From: RHLJ01 sp040222455
GTDB lineage: Bacteria; Bacteroidota; Rhodothermia; Balneolales; Balneolaceae
DNA: 64,000 nucleotides
Reading direction: 5' to 3'
Assembly: GCA_040222455.1 (NCBI GenBank)
Contig: JAVKDD010000011.1
Coordinates: 248,001 to 312,000, forward strand
The notes under the pieces are model-generated. The model made no database searches. It saw nothing but the letters and a program-made list of their open reading frames with translations, and was not told the origin of the DNA. The translations under genes were made by a program, and so were the position numbers. Shown piece by piece: positions 36,336-44,114 of the stretch (its first letter is position 1; every line of letters starts with the position of its first letter).

Positions 36336-36383
36336 ATGTTAAGACTACTTATTGGATTAATAGCTCTTTTGCTGTTTTCATGA
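36336..36383 (+). pseudogene. Lipoprotein signal fragment
   Basis: A 15-codon frame (MLRLLIGLIALLLFS) ends in TGA exactly where the lipobox Cys would be expected. It may be the dead start of a lipoprotein gene, but a frame this short may also be chance. Confidence 0.25.
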
Positions 36384-36400
36384 TGTGAGTTTCTGGATTG

Positions 36401-36725
36401 TTATCGATTCAAAACCTTAGTAACCCAAGCCCGACTAACCCCAAACTTACGGGCAAGCTCAGCTCGGCTTTGAACCTTTCCAGATTCCAATAAATTTCTG
36501 TATTTCACAGCCTGCTCTTCCCTTGATAATACCTTTTTCTTACGAACTTGAGGCTTAGGTGAGTTAACATAAAATTGGGGTGTTATCCGCCAGCTGGCGG
36601 ATCGCATCTTTCAAAAACGGGTAGTTTTGGACTTGTTTTGCCAAGTTGAGTGTGAACCTAAGTTGGCCAAAATCGTCAATTACACCCTCAACGTGCCATA
36701 TTACGCTAAAAAAAGTTCGCATTTC
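36401..36725 (-). pseudogene. Helix-turn-helix gene split by a palindrome, recombinase-tail-like
   Basis: The downstream half (36401-36580) encodes AELARKFGVSRAWVTKVLNR preceded by a Lys/Glu-rich helix, very like the C-terminal HTH of serine site-specific recombinases and their small relatives. The upstream half (from ATG 36723-36725) encodes about 45 residues including FTLNLAKQVQNYPFLKDAI in a different frame. The frames part at the palindrome 36581-36602, so one gene seems to have been interrupted there with loss of frame. A short free-standing HTH protein (start 36607) is the alternative. Confidence 0.5.
36583..36602. repeat. 20-bp palindromic repeat
   Basis: The sequence follows the consensus GTTATCCGYCAGCTGRCGGA shared with 25717-25736. 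The core TCCGCCAGCTGGCGGA is a perfect palindrome. It lies inside the split HTH gene. Confidence 0.75.
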
Positions 36726-36746
36726 GTCCTGAACCGGGGAGCTTCA

Positions 36747-36779
36747 AAGCCAATCAGTTTAAACTGGTTGGCTTTTTTT
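36747..36779 (+). terminator. Intrinsic terminator without a gene in front
   Basis: An 11-bp stem (36747-36757 with 36764-36774, one G-U pair) and a run of seven T residues make a strong terminator. No plus-strand gene ends just before it. The preceding bases GAACCGGGGAGC resemble a tRNA acceptor end, so it may once have served a tRNA. Confidence 0.8.
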
Positions 36780-37215
36780 GTATTTGTTATTATGGAGGAT
36801 GGATGTTACTTATTTAGGACATAGCAAGCCTTGATCAATGAGCCATTTCTCCCCAAGACACTTAATTCTGCGACTTAAAGATTATGAGTTAAGCTAGCCG
36901 GCCTGCGGCAGACAGGGTTGTAACTTGAAAGATCGTTGGGGGTTAAAAACCTGACTCCAATGTCTCGCGAGTAGTTTTAATTACTCATTTTACAATAGCT
37001 ACTTTAATCAAATTAACACTTCCCGTTCACTATATAACTTAAATAACAAAAGTGAGAGCAATTAAATTACGTTGCTATCCAACCATATCGGAAATAGCCA
37101 TCATAAAATTGAAAACAATAATTCTATCACTTGTTTAAACTAAAGCTAATTATACATCTCAACTACTTATCCCGTACCTTTGTAACTATATATTCATCAA
37201 GGTTATAAGATTGAA
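36780..37215. other. Non-coding stretch with a second palindromic element
   Basis: No gene is seen. A GC-rich element GCCTGCGGCAGACAGG lies at 36901-36916, out of character with the AT-rich surroundings and of a type seen as dispersed repeats in this bacterial group. The end of the stretch holds the upstream region of the MFS gene. Confidence 0.45.
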
Positions 37216-38406
37216 TTGACACCATATTCTGAAAGGTCTAAAAGAGATCAATATTTACTAGTAGCAGGGATTATTCTCATTGCTTTGAATTTGAGACCCG
37301 CACTATCTGGGGTAGGGCCATTGGTCGCAATGATTCGGGAATCAACTGGTTTAACAAATACCATGTTGGGATTATTAACCACATTACCACTCATTGCTTT
37401 TGGAATTCTTTCACTTTTAACCCCTCTTTTTACTCGAAAATATGGCATCGAAAAGGTGTTGTCAGGGGCGCTGTTTTTATTAACGGTAGGTATTTTGATG
37501 AGAGGGCTAGGTTACGTACCTACGTTATTTCTTGGAACTATATTGTTAGGTATTGCAATCGCTTTTGGAAATGTATTGTTACCTGCCATAGTGAAACGCG
37601 ATTTTGACCAACGATCTGGGTTTATAACCAGTATTTATTCTGGAATGATGGGATTGGGAGCTTCTTTAGCTGCGGGATTGAGTTATCCATTAGCTCAAAA
37701 ATTGCCAGGTGATTGGCAGACCTCTTTAGGAATATGGGGAGTATTGTCTTTTTTGGCTTTTCTGGTTTGGTATCCTCAAGTTCAATACAGTAAACCCACT
37801 TCTAATAAAAGAAGTTTTAGAATGGCGATGAAAGGTTTGAGCTCTAATGTATTAGCATGGAAAGTAGCTTTGTTTTTAGGGTTACAATCATTTGCATTCT
37901 ATGTTATTCTAGCTTGGTTACCTGATATTTTAACTTCTAAAGGATTTAACAGTGCAGAAGCAGGCTGGTTATTATCGCTTTCGCAAGTTACCGGAGTATT
38001 GGGTTCGGTTTCAATTCCATATATAGCTGCAAAAAAGAATGATCAGCAGATGCTGGTTTGGATGCTAACTATATTTGAAATAATTAGTTTAATTGGATTG
38101 TGGCTAGGTAGTAATGGGGTGATACCGTTTTGGGTATCACTATTAGGATTTGCAATGGGAGGATGTTTTGGGTTGGCTCTTTTATTTATTGTGTTAAGAT
38201 CATCAGACTCAGAAACAACCACAGAACTATCGGGTATGTCACAATCCATCGGGTATTTATTAGCGGCAATAGGTCCAATTATTATTGGTTTAACTTATGA
38301 TGCAACAGGAGGGTGGGACGTTGCTTTGTTTATCTTATTTGGAACGGTTCTCCTAAAATTATATATGGGTATTGGTGCTGGTAAGCGTATTGAATTAGAA
38401 GATTAG
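37216..38406 (+). CDS. MFS transporter of the CynX/NimT type
   Basis: The 396-residue protein has 12 hydrophobic segments. The start of helix 1, NLRPALSGVGPL, is the signature of the cyanate/nitroimidazole (CynX/NimT) MFS branch. The substrate is not known and no cynS-like gene is near. Starts are TTG at 37216 or 37211; no ATG lies near. It has single-gene organisation with about 170 bases before the next, convergent gene. Confidence 0.88.
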   Translation: MTPYSERSKRDQYLLVAGIILIALNLRPALSGVGPLVAMIRESTGLTNTMLGLLTTLPLIAFGILSLLTPLFTRKYGIEKVLSGALFLLTVGILMRGLGYVPTLFLGTILLGIAIAFGNVLLPAIVKRDFDQRSGFITSIYSGMMGLGASLAAGLSYPLAQKLPGDWQTSLGIWGVLSFLAFLVWYPQVQYSKPTSNKRSFRMAMKGLSSNVLAWKVALFLGLQSFAFYVILAWLPDILTSKGFNSAEAGWLLSLSQVTGVLGSVSIPYIAAKKNDQQMLVWMLTIFEIISLIGLWLGSNGVIPFWVSLLGFAMGGCFGLALLFIVLRSSDSETTTELSGMSQSIGYLLAAIGPIIIGLTYDATGGWDVALFILFGTVLLKLYMGIGAGKRIELED

Positions 38407-38574
38407 TACCATTTTACTATCCTGACTATCACCATAGTCTTTTCATTATGCCGAATCCCATTATGTGTTTCATCCTTTACTATAAAACAATCATCATTTG
38501 AGTATCCAGAAACTACAGACGGGTATTCGGTAGCTAAGAATGCTTCATCACTTGATTCTACATTTCAAATTAAT

Positions 38575-39705
38575 TCAGGATTCAGATAAAGTTGTAATAG
38601 TTATCATTTGGTGATTTAATTGAGCAAAAGTCTTTTTTGTTGGACAAATTTCACCATAGCTATAAAAACCGATTAAAGTGGGAGAATTACCAAGTCCTTC
38701 TTTTATTATATCAATTTCTGTTTGAATACTTTGCCCAAAAAGTAATTTTCGGCCGATACAACTTATTATAATAGCTAGCTGAGGCTCACTCACATTCTCC
38801 AAAGCTGACAAAGAAGCATTAACAACACCTTCAAACGGATCATCAAACTCAGCTCTCATAAACGATAGAGTTTCTCCCTCATTAATCTCTGCACCTAATA
38901 TTATGCTTTTGCTTTTCTCATCAATATTGTGAACAGTTCTTACGAAAACTTCTGATTGTTTTCCATAGCTAATTGAAACGGGATAGAGTAATGCCGTTCC
39001 AGGTAGACCTAATACATCATTTCCTAAATGTGATTTATATAAATCTAATGCAGGTTTATGATCTAATTCATAAACCACTCTACCGTTTGCTCGAGTTATC
39101 TCCATTTCAGAACCTATTTCATCCCAGCCCCCATGTGAACCAAAACCTATTTGAATATGGTCACCATAAAGAGCAATAGCACAAATATTTCCAGATTTAA
39201 TATCCGTATCCAATCCAACTACAGTTTTAGAAAAATTAGCACCATCTCCAGCCATTCCTCCACTTATTGAGACCTCTTTATCTATTTTGCTATATAATCC
39301 TTCAATTAATTCAGGACCAGAAACAATCCAACCATCGCTTAGAATGAAAAGGTGTTTTAAATTTTTAGAACTCAATTTATTAGCAAGTTTTACTCCTGCT
39401 TCGTGACTATTTGAGAAATCTTTAACATTAACCTTTTCAATTTCAAAAGAGGTTTTTTCTAACTGTATTGCTACTCCCGTTATAGAATTATCTAATACCT
39501 CAGCTTCATATATCTCGCCAGATGTAGAGCAACTTACAATAGGAACTCCAGGGTAAATTTTTCTAATCTCATCTAAAGAATTGGGGTTTTCAAGTATAGT
39601 TCTTGTGGTGAAGGTTAAAATAAATGAAATTGGTTCGATCCTGGTAATCTCTTTTTTTGAATAGGTAAATTGATTTCCTTGTAATATAAAATGATCAACT
39701 TTCAT
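38575..39705 (-). CDS. FIST domain sensory protein
   Basis: The product (376 residues from 39705) has a FIST_N domain (IVSCSTSGEIY, then LFILSDGW and SISGGMAGDG) and a FIST_C domain ending GFYSYGEICPT. FIST proteins are cytoplasmic small-ligand sensors, proposed for amino acids. There is no output domain, so it must act through a partner. I chose the start at 39705 because the upstream 28 residues are not family-like. It is divergent from the TolB-TPR-AraC regulator, with 134 bases between them. Confidence 0.88.
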   Translation of the reverse strand: MKVDHFILQGNQFTYSKKEITRIEPISFILTFTTRTILENPNSLDEIRKIYPGVPIVSCSTSGEIYEAEVLDNSITGVAIQLEKTSFEIEKVNVKDFSNSHEAGVKLANKLSSKNLKHLFILSDGWIVSGPELIEGLYSKIDKEVSISGGMAGDGANFSKTVVGLDTDIKSGNICAIALYGDHIQIGFGSHGGWDEIGSEMEITRANGRVVYELDHKPALDLYKSHLGNDVLGLPGTALLYPVSISYGKQSEVFVRTVHNIDEKSKSIILGAEINEGETLSFMRAEFDDPFEGVVNASLSALENVSEPQLAIIISCIGRKLLFGQSIQTEIDIIKEGLGNSPTLIGFYSYGEICPTKKTFAQLNHQMITITTLSES

Positions 39706-39839
39706 AGTAAGTAAGCTATAATTATTAGGAGTGCTGAAGGAAGCATACTTTGTAATTAATAAGGTATATTTTATTATTGATACCATCAAAATATGAATCT
39801 ATAGAAGCTCAAAGCCAAAAGAATAGGTAATTACATTCA

Positions 39840-41594
39840 ATGATTAGCCAAAAGTCTATTGCTATTTTACCATTCATAAATTTAAGTGCAGAGGCTGATA
39901 ATCAATATTTTGCGGATGGAATTTCTGAAGAGTTGATTATTGCCTTAAGCAAAGTTAAAGGATTAAAGGTTACATCAAGAACCTCCTCTTTCACCTTTAG
40001 AGATAGTAGCCTTGATGTTCGGTTAATTGGAAATAAACTTGGTGTATCTACCATTTTGGAAGGAAGTATAAGAAATCAAGGTGATCGAGTTAGAATCTCT
40101 GTACAGTTAATAAGAACAGATACCGGGTTTCAAATATATTCCGAACGGTTTGACCGGGAGCTTTCTGATATTTTTGAACTTCAGGATGAAATCAGCCGTT
40201 TAATTGCAGAACGAATCAGAGAGAATTTTGGACATTTTGAGATCAAAGATGAATTGGTTAAAACACAAACTCGAAATTCCGATGCATATAGCAGCTACTT
40301 AAAAGGTCGATATTATCAATTCAAATGGACCCAGGATGGATTACAAAAAGCTTTAGCATCTTACAAAAAAAGCATTTCGTTGGACGCCAATTTCCCGATG
40401 CCATACTTAGGGTTGTGCCAATGTTTTCTTTTTCTTGTCACATGGAATTTTACCGATCGAATAAAAGGTTTATATATGGCTCACCATTTTTTAAGTAAAG
40501 TAGGAGCCGAGCATAAGGAGTTGTCAGAATTGCAATACACCAAAGGTCTGTTTCACTTTTTGGGAAGATGGGAGTTTGAAGAAGCTTCTAGTTTTTTTTC
40601 AAAGGCTTTGGAACTGAACCCAAACGATAGCGATACTTTACAAGCACAAGCAGGTATTTTCAACGCCACTGGAAAGTTTAAAGAAGCATTAAAGGTGATT
40701 AAGAAGGCTCTTCTACTCGATCCAAATTCTGCTAATCATTATGCTACCAAAGCAACCACTCATTACTTAAGTAAAGAATATTCAACGGCTATTCAAGTAA
40801 TAGATAGCTGCCCCGAAAGTGGTGCCAGGACATCGATGTTGATGAGCTTAAAAGCAGTATGTTTACTCTTATTGAAAGATGAAGTTAATTTTAAACAGTT
40901 AATTACTGGTTTTGAGAACCAGGAGTTTGATAACTATCAGCACCTGTGGAATGTGTTTATAAGTAAAGGAAAAGAAGAGGAAGTACCTCTACACAGAATA
41001 TCGGATCATTATTTGCCCATTGAAAGTTATCGCTTGTTGTTTGAAGGACATAAAAAAGAGGCGCTTAAAAAAGTAACAGAAGCAGTAGAAATTAAGAACG
41101 GGAGATATATTAATTATGGATATGATCCGATTATCGCATCTATTAAAGCTCAACCAGATTTTCCGAAAATTGCGGACTACAATATTTCAGTTGAATTTTT
41201 GCGAAAAGAGGAGACTCCATTTAAAACAGAACAAAGTTCATTATTAAGTGAATCCGAAATCATTTTGTATGAAGAAAAACTTAAAAAAGTAATGGAAATC
41301 GATAAAGGGTTTTTGACTCAAGAAGTTACGTTACGTATGGTTTCGGATTGGATTGATTTACATCCAAATAAATTATCTTGGTTGTTAAACGATCGGATAG
41401 GGCTTAATTTTAACGATTATATCAACACCTTTAGATTGCTCGAATTCCAAAAGAAAGCGGTCGACCCAGCCCTTAAAAACTTAACGCTATTAGGACTTGC
41501 ATTTGAAAGTGGATTTAATTCAAAATCTACTTTCAACGACTTCTTTAAAAAGAAAACGGGAATGACCCCTCGAGTTTGGCTTAAGAAGCAGTAA
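39840..41594 (+). CDS. TolB-like, TPR and AraC-HTH one-component regulator
   Basis: The 584-residue soluble protein has a TolB-like N-terminal domain (SIAILPFINLS, YFADGISEELI, LGVSTILEGSIR) at 1-125, TPR-like helix pairs (about 150-320), and a C-terminal AraC-type HTH (LGLAFESGFNSKSTFNDFFK, then MTPRVWLKKQ). In most homologues the TolB-TPR unit is linked to a cyclase or winged helix, so this layout is less common. A paralogue lies at 52613-54415; the last 25 codons and the following 150 bases are nearly identical to that copy. The target genes are unknown. Confidence 0.88.
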   Translation: MISQKSIAILPFINLSAEADNQYFADGISEELIIALSKVKGLKVTSRTSSFTFRDSSLDVRLIGNKLGVSTILEGSIRNQGDRVRISVQLIRTDTGFQIYSERFDRELSDIFELQDEISRLIAERIRENFGHFEIKDELVKTQTRNSDAYSSYLKGRYYQFKWTQDGLQKALASYKKSISLDANFPMPYLGLCQCFLFLVTWNFTDRIKGLYMAHHFLSKVGAEHKELSELQYTKGLFHFLGRWEFEEASSFFSKALELNPNDSDTLQAQAGIFNATGKFKEALKVIKKALLLDPNSANHYATKATTHYLSKEYSTAIQVIDSCPESGARTSMLMSLKAVCLLLLKDEVNFKQLITGFENQEFDNYQHLWNVFISKGKEEEVPLHRISDHYLPIESYRLLFEGHKKEALKKVTEAVEIKNGRYINYGYDPIIASIKAQPDFPKIADYNISVEFLRKEETPFKTEQSSLLSESEIILYEEKLKKVMEIDKGFLTQEVTLRMVSDWIDLHPNKLSWLLNDRIGLNFNDYINTFRLLEFQKKAVDPALKNLTLLGLAFESGFNSKSTFNDFFKKKTGMTPRVWLKKQ

Positions 41595-41603
41595 TCAGTA
41601 AAA

Positions 41604-41635
41604 AAACAGCACTTATGGTCAAGAAAGCACTGTTT
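41604..41635 (-). terminator. Terminator of the lost esterase gene (duplicate copy)
   Basis: An imperfect stem AAACAG...CTGTTT (41604-41609 with 41630-41635) has a T tract only on the minus strand. It is the duplicate of the terminator of the intact esterase at 54421-54455. Confidence 0.6.
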
Positions 41636-41676
41636 GGGATATTATAAAAAAGATTTTTAATCTCTTAATTCGATTA

Positions 41677-41748
41677 TTATCTAATAAGAAACTCCCAGAA
41701 AAAAGTGTTGAAATCAAAGCCTTGAGCAGTGAGTCCCAAAGGCAATCC
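41677..41748 (-). pseudogene. 3' remnant of the esterase gene
   Basis: These bases encode the last 23 residues and stop of the intact esterase at 54497-55345 with identical protein sequence (ending FFWEFLIR). The frame breaks at 41748, where the sequence changes into a tRNA end. Confidence 0.85.
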
Positions 41749-41761
41749 TACCTGGGAGCCA
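41744..41761 (+). pseudogene. 3' end of a lost tRNA
   Basis: AATCCTACC, CCTGGGA, G and CCA match the T arm 3' part, acceptor strand, discriminator and CCA of a tRNA, like the end of tRNA-Asn at 25836-25858 with three changes. The 5' half is absent; it would need TCC[CT]AGG, which is not near. A tRNA-type terminator follows. Confidence 0.7.
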
Positions 41762-41772
41762 GACATACCAAG

Positions 41773-41806
41773 CCTGCGAACTTTACTTTGTTCGCAGGTA
41801 TTTTTT
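41773..41806 (+). terminator. Intrinsic terminator behind the tRNA remnant
   Basis: A 9-bp stem CCTGCGAAC/GTTCGCAGG (41773-41781 with 41790-41798) followed by a T run; its core TGCGAAC/GTTCGCA is shared with the tRNA-Asn terminator at 25872-25897. Confidence 0.88.
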
Positions 41807-41990
41807 TATTTCCACCAAATCCACTTGAAGAGCTTACTCAGTATCTAAACAACCGAGCTGAACTACAACGATATTCCGCAAAGGTTATCATATCAAGTAA
41901 CTTAATATTTATAGGTTACTACATTCAGATCAATTCCGCTTCTACTAAATTTATATGGCTTCTATTTCCTTGCTTAGAATAATCCGTTTG

Positions 41991-43385
41991 TTACTTCAAT
42001 TGAATATTGTCCCAGATCCATTTACTCATGTCTTCAAGTACTATCGGAGAGATCGTTGTCTCTATATCCGGATATTCTGACATCATGCATGAGTTACATT
42101 TCTGGAAGAGATGATTCATTTCAGGGTACTCGGTGATGGTCACCTGATCATTATGGGAGGTTGCTTCACGTATGTTTTCCAAGTTTTGTGGGGAAACCTG
42201 AATATCCTTACTTCCATTGATGGCTAAAATGGGAACATTTACCTCTTTTAAAAATTCCGCAGGATCATGATCAATAAAGTACTTGTACCATGGTCGATTT
42301 AATTCCATAAGTTTTTGGCTGATAAATTCCTCCTTATTCATTCCCATAAAAGTGTCTCCCTGCGGCATTTTACTGAGAAAGAACTCGGTGATTTTCTGGT
42401 TTAATTCCTCCCCAAGATCAGTTTCTCTAACGATCGCGGCAATTTGCTCAATATTATGTTTCTCTTCTTTTATTTGGTCAGGTGAAAGACCCATCATTGG
42501 AGCAAAGGAATCGATCTGTTGTTTCTGTATTTCAACTCCTGAAACTCCGGGCCCCGCAAGTAAAATTATGAAGGCAACTTCAGCATTATCAGCAGCTACG
42601 ATCGGAGCTATGAGGCCTCCTTCACTATGTCCAGCTAATCCAATATGGCGGTTATCGATTTCGCTCCTTGTTTTCAAAAACGCTACAGCAGAAGCCGCAT
42701 CTGTGGCAAAATCAAGTGAGGAGGCTGTACCATGATTTCCTGTCGACTCACCAAAACCGCGATCATCATAGCGAAGTACAGCAATACCTTGTCTGGTAAG
42801 ATGATCTGCAATCACCAGAAAAGGACGATGACCCATGAAATATTCATCCCGATCCTGGGGTCCACTTCCGGAAATGAGGATTACAGCAGGGAAGGGACCG
42901 TTTCCTTCGGGAAGAGTAAGTGTGCCTGCCAGCGAAATGTCAGCTGCTGAATTTTCGAAAAAGACTTTTTCAGCTTTATAGGGAAGTACACCATTTGGTT
43001 CTTGTGGGCGATTCGGCCCTTTGATTTCTTTATCTGTTCTACTCATCACCAATTCAAACTCATTTACACCTTGCTTCCAGATACCATTGAGTTTTTCATT
43101 TTCTAAGGCAGCGGTATAAGTAGCTGCAATATTATCAGCAGATAAAGTGATGGTATTCTCGTTACGAACAGCGGAGGTAAATGGTATTCCTGAAGCACCC
43201 TGTCCCGGGCTATCGAAGGTAGCAGAATATCCGTCATCATTCTCCATAATATGGAAAACCAGTTTCATGTTCATTCCCTGAACGTTTAACGAACCATACC
43301 AATCACCAGTTATAGATTGGGCAAATACCGATCCGGAAGATAGAAGGAGTATCGTTATAAGAATTGTATGTAATGTGTTATTCAT
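41991..43385 (-). CDS. Exported alpha/beta hydrolase with N-terminal beta domain
   Basis: The 464-residue product has a signal peptide (ending SVFAQ near 23), a beta domain of about 100 residues (ITGDWYGSLNV...LNGIWKQG) and an alpha/beta hydrolase domain with ISGSGPQDRD (oxyanion), nucleophile Ser254 in GHSEGG, an acid site INGSKDIQVS and a His in MNHLFQKC. It resembles bacterial dienelactone-hydrolase-like esterases that carry an extra N-terminal lipocalin-like domain. The substrate is unknown. It lies 24 bases downstream of the XRE regulator gene and may share its transcript. Confidence 0.88.
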   Translation of the reverse strand: MNNTLHTILITILLLSSGSVFAQSITGDWYGSLNVQGMNMKLVFHIMENDDGYSATFDSPGQGASGIPFTSAVRNENTITLSADNIAATYTAALENEKLNGIWKQGVNEFELVMSRTDKEIKGPNRPQEPNGVLPYKAEKVFFENSAADISLAGTLTLPEGNGPFPAVILISGSGPQDRDEYFMGHRPFLVIADHLTRQGIAVLRYDDRGFGESTGNHGTASSLDFATDAASAVAFLKTRSEIDNRHIGLAGHSEGGLIAPIVAADNAEVAFIILLAGPGVSGVEIQKQQIDSFAPMMGLSPDQIKEEKHNIEQIAAIVRETDLGEELNQKITEFFLSKMPQGDTFMGMNKEEFISQKLMELNRPWYKYFIDHDPAEFLKEVNVPILAINGSKDIQVSPQNLENIREATSHNDQVTITEYPEMNHLFQKCNSCMMSEYPDIETTISPIVLEDMSKWIWDNIQLK

Positions 43386-43409
43386 AATTTTTGTTTTTAG
43401 ATGGATATA

Positions 43410-43607
43410 TTAATCCTGTTCATCATTAAAAATGTCTTCGATAGGAAGTTCAAAAAGCCGGGATATTTTAAATGCCAAAGGTAAGCTTGGGTCATATTTT
43501 CCGGTTTCAATAGCATTCACTGTTTGTCGGGAAACATCCAGTGCGCGGGCCAGATCATTTTGTGTCCAGCTCTGCTCGGCTCGTAATACTTTGAGTCTGT
43601 TTTTCAT
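43410..43607 (-). CDS. XRE-family regulator (YozG-like)
   Basis: The 65-residue product is a single Cro/C1 helix-turn-helix domain (WTQNDLARALDVSRQTVNAIE) with the ending LPIEDIFNDEQD typical of the small YozG/YgzD-like group. Its start overlaps the stop of the membrane-protein gene by 4 bases. In this group the small regulator commonly controls its own operon with a neighbouring membrane protein. The palindrome at 44014-44050 is a likely operator. Confidence 0.93.
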   Translation of the reverse strand: MKNRLKVLRAEQSWTQNDLARALDVSRQTVNAIETGKYDPSLPLAFKISRLFELPIEDIFNDEQD

Positions 43608-44008
43608 TGTAATCTCTTCATACCAACCAAAATGGAAATGAGATAGCTTAAACTCATGACTATCACCATAAATGAGAGATCGAACTCTGTTTGAATGATA
43701 TCTGAGGTTTCTAAAAGAGAGAAGCTTAATCCGCCAACGATCCCCAAACCCAGGGCAATGCCCATTGCGTTTAGATGTACACGCTGAATCATTTCGTCCA
43801 GACTATTCCAATGCTGAAAGTTAGATTTAATGACAAACAGCCCTGCTAACAGATTGAGGGCAATGGCAAGCAACGTAATAGAAGTCTGATTATTCCATAG
43901 TAGTGCTGGACCAAAAGCGGCAATGGCCATGGTTATAAGCCAAATCGTTGTTGAAACCGCCAGCATTTTCACTTTTTCCGGCGGAGTATAGTTTTTTGAG
44001 TCATTCAT
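43604..44008 (-). CDS. Four-helix membrane protein coupled to an XRE regulator
   Basis: The 134-residue product has four hydrophobic segments (about 13-34, 44-62, 78-100, 108-128) and a basic end GMKRLQ. I do not recognise the family by name. The gene is first in an operon with the XRE regulator (4-base overlap). The pairing of a small membrane protein with a YozG-type regulator suggests a control unit in which the membrane protein may modulate the regulator. Confidence 0.85.
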   Translation of the reverse strand: MNDSKNYTPPEKVKMLAVSTTIWLITMAIAAFGPALLWNNQTSITLLAIALNLLAGLFVIKSNFQHWNSLDEMIQRVHLNAMGIALGLGIVGGLSFSLLETSDIIQTEFDLSFMVIVMSLSYLISILVGMKRLQ

Positions 44009-44013
44009 AATTT

Positions 44014-44050
44014 GTAAAGGTTGTATTACTAAATGTAAAGCAACCTTTAC
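44014..44050. promoter_or_regulatory. Inverted repeat operator candidate
   Basis: A perfect 10-bp inverted repeat, GTAAAGGTTG (44014-44023) and CAACCTTTAC (44041-44050), with a 17-base spacer, ends 6 bases before the start codon of the membrane-protein gene. A TGTAAAG motif repeats inside. Its place over the promoter fits binding by the downstream XRE regulator. Confidence 0.6.
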
Positions 44051-44114
44051 TTATATAAAAAAGATAAGTTTCAGATTCTTGTAGTTTTGTTTAAAAATCT
44101 GAGTTCTCTGATTT

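Noticed and set aside
36627..36824. Plus-strand 65-codon frame across the orphan terminator
   Set aside because: It reads through a strong terminator and is antisense to the split HTH gene; only a tRNA-like end is of interest there.
25859..41760. A complete integrated island with its own integrase between the two tRNA ends
   Set aside because: No intact tyrosine or serine integrase is seen, only a recombinase-like tail, so I report the scars and not an island as fact.
41722..41982. Plus-strand 86-codon frame at the 41.7 kb junction
   Set aside because: It is the translated esterase remnant in antisense, the tRNA end and its terminator, so it is a by-product of the junction.
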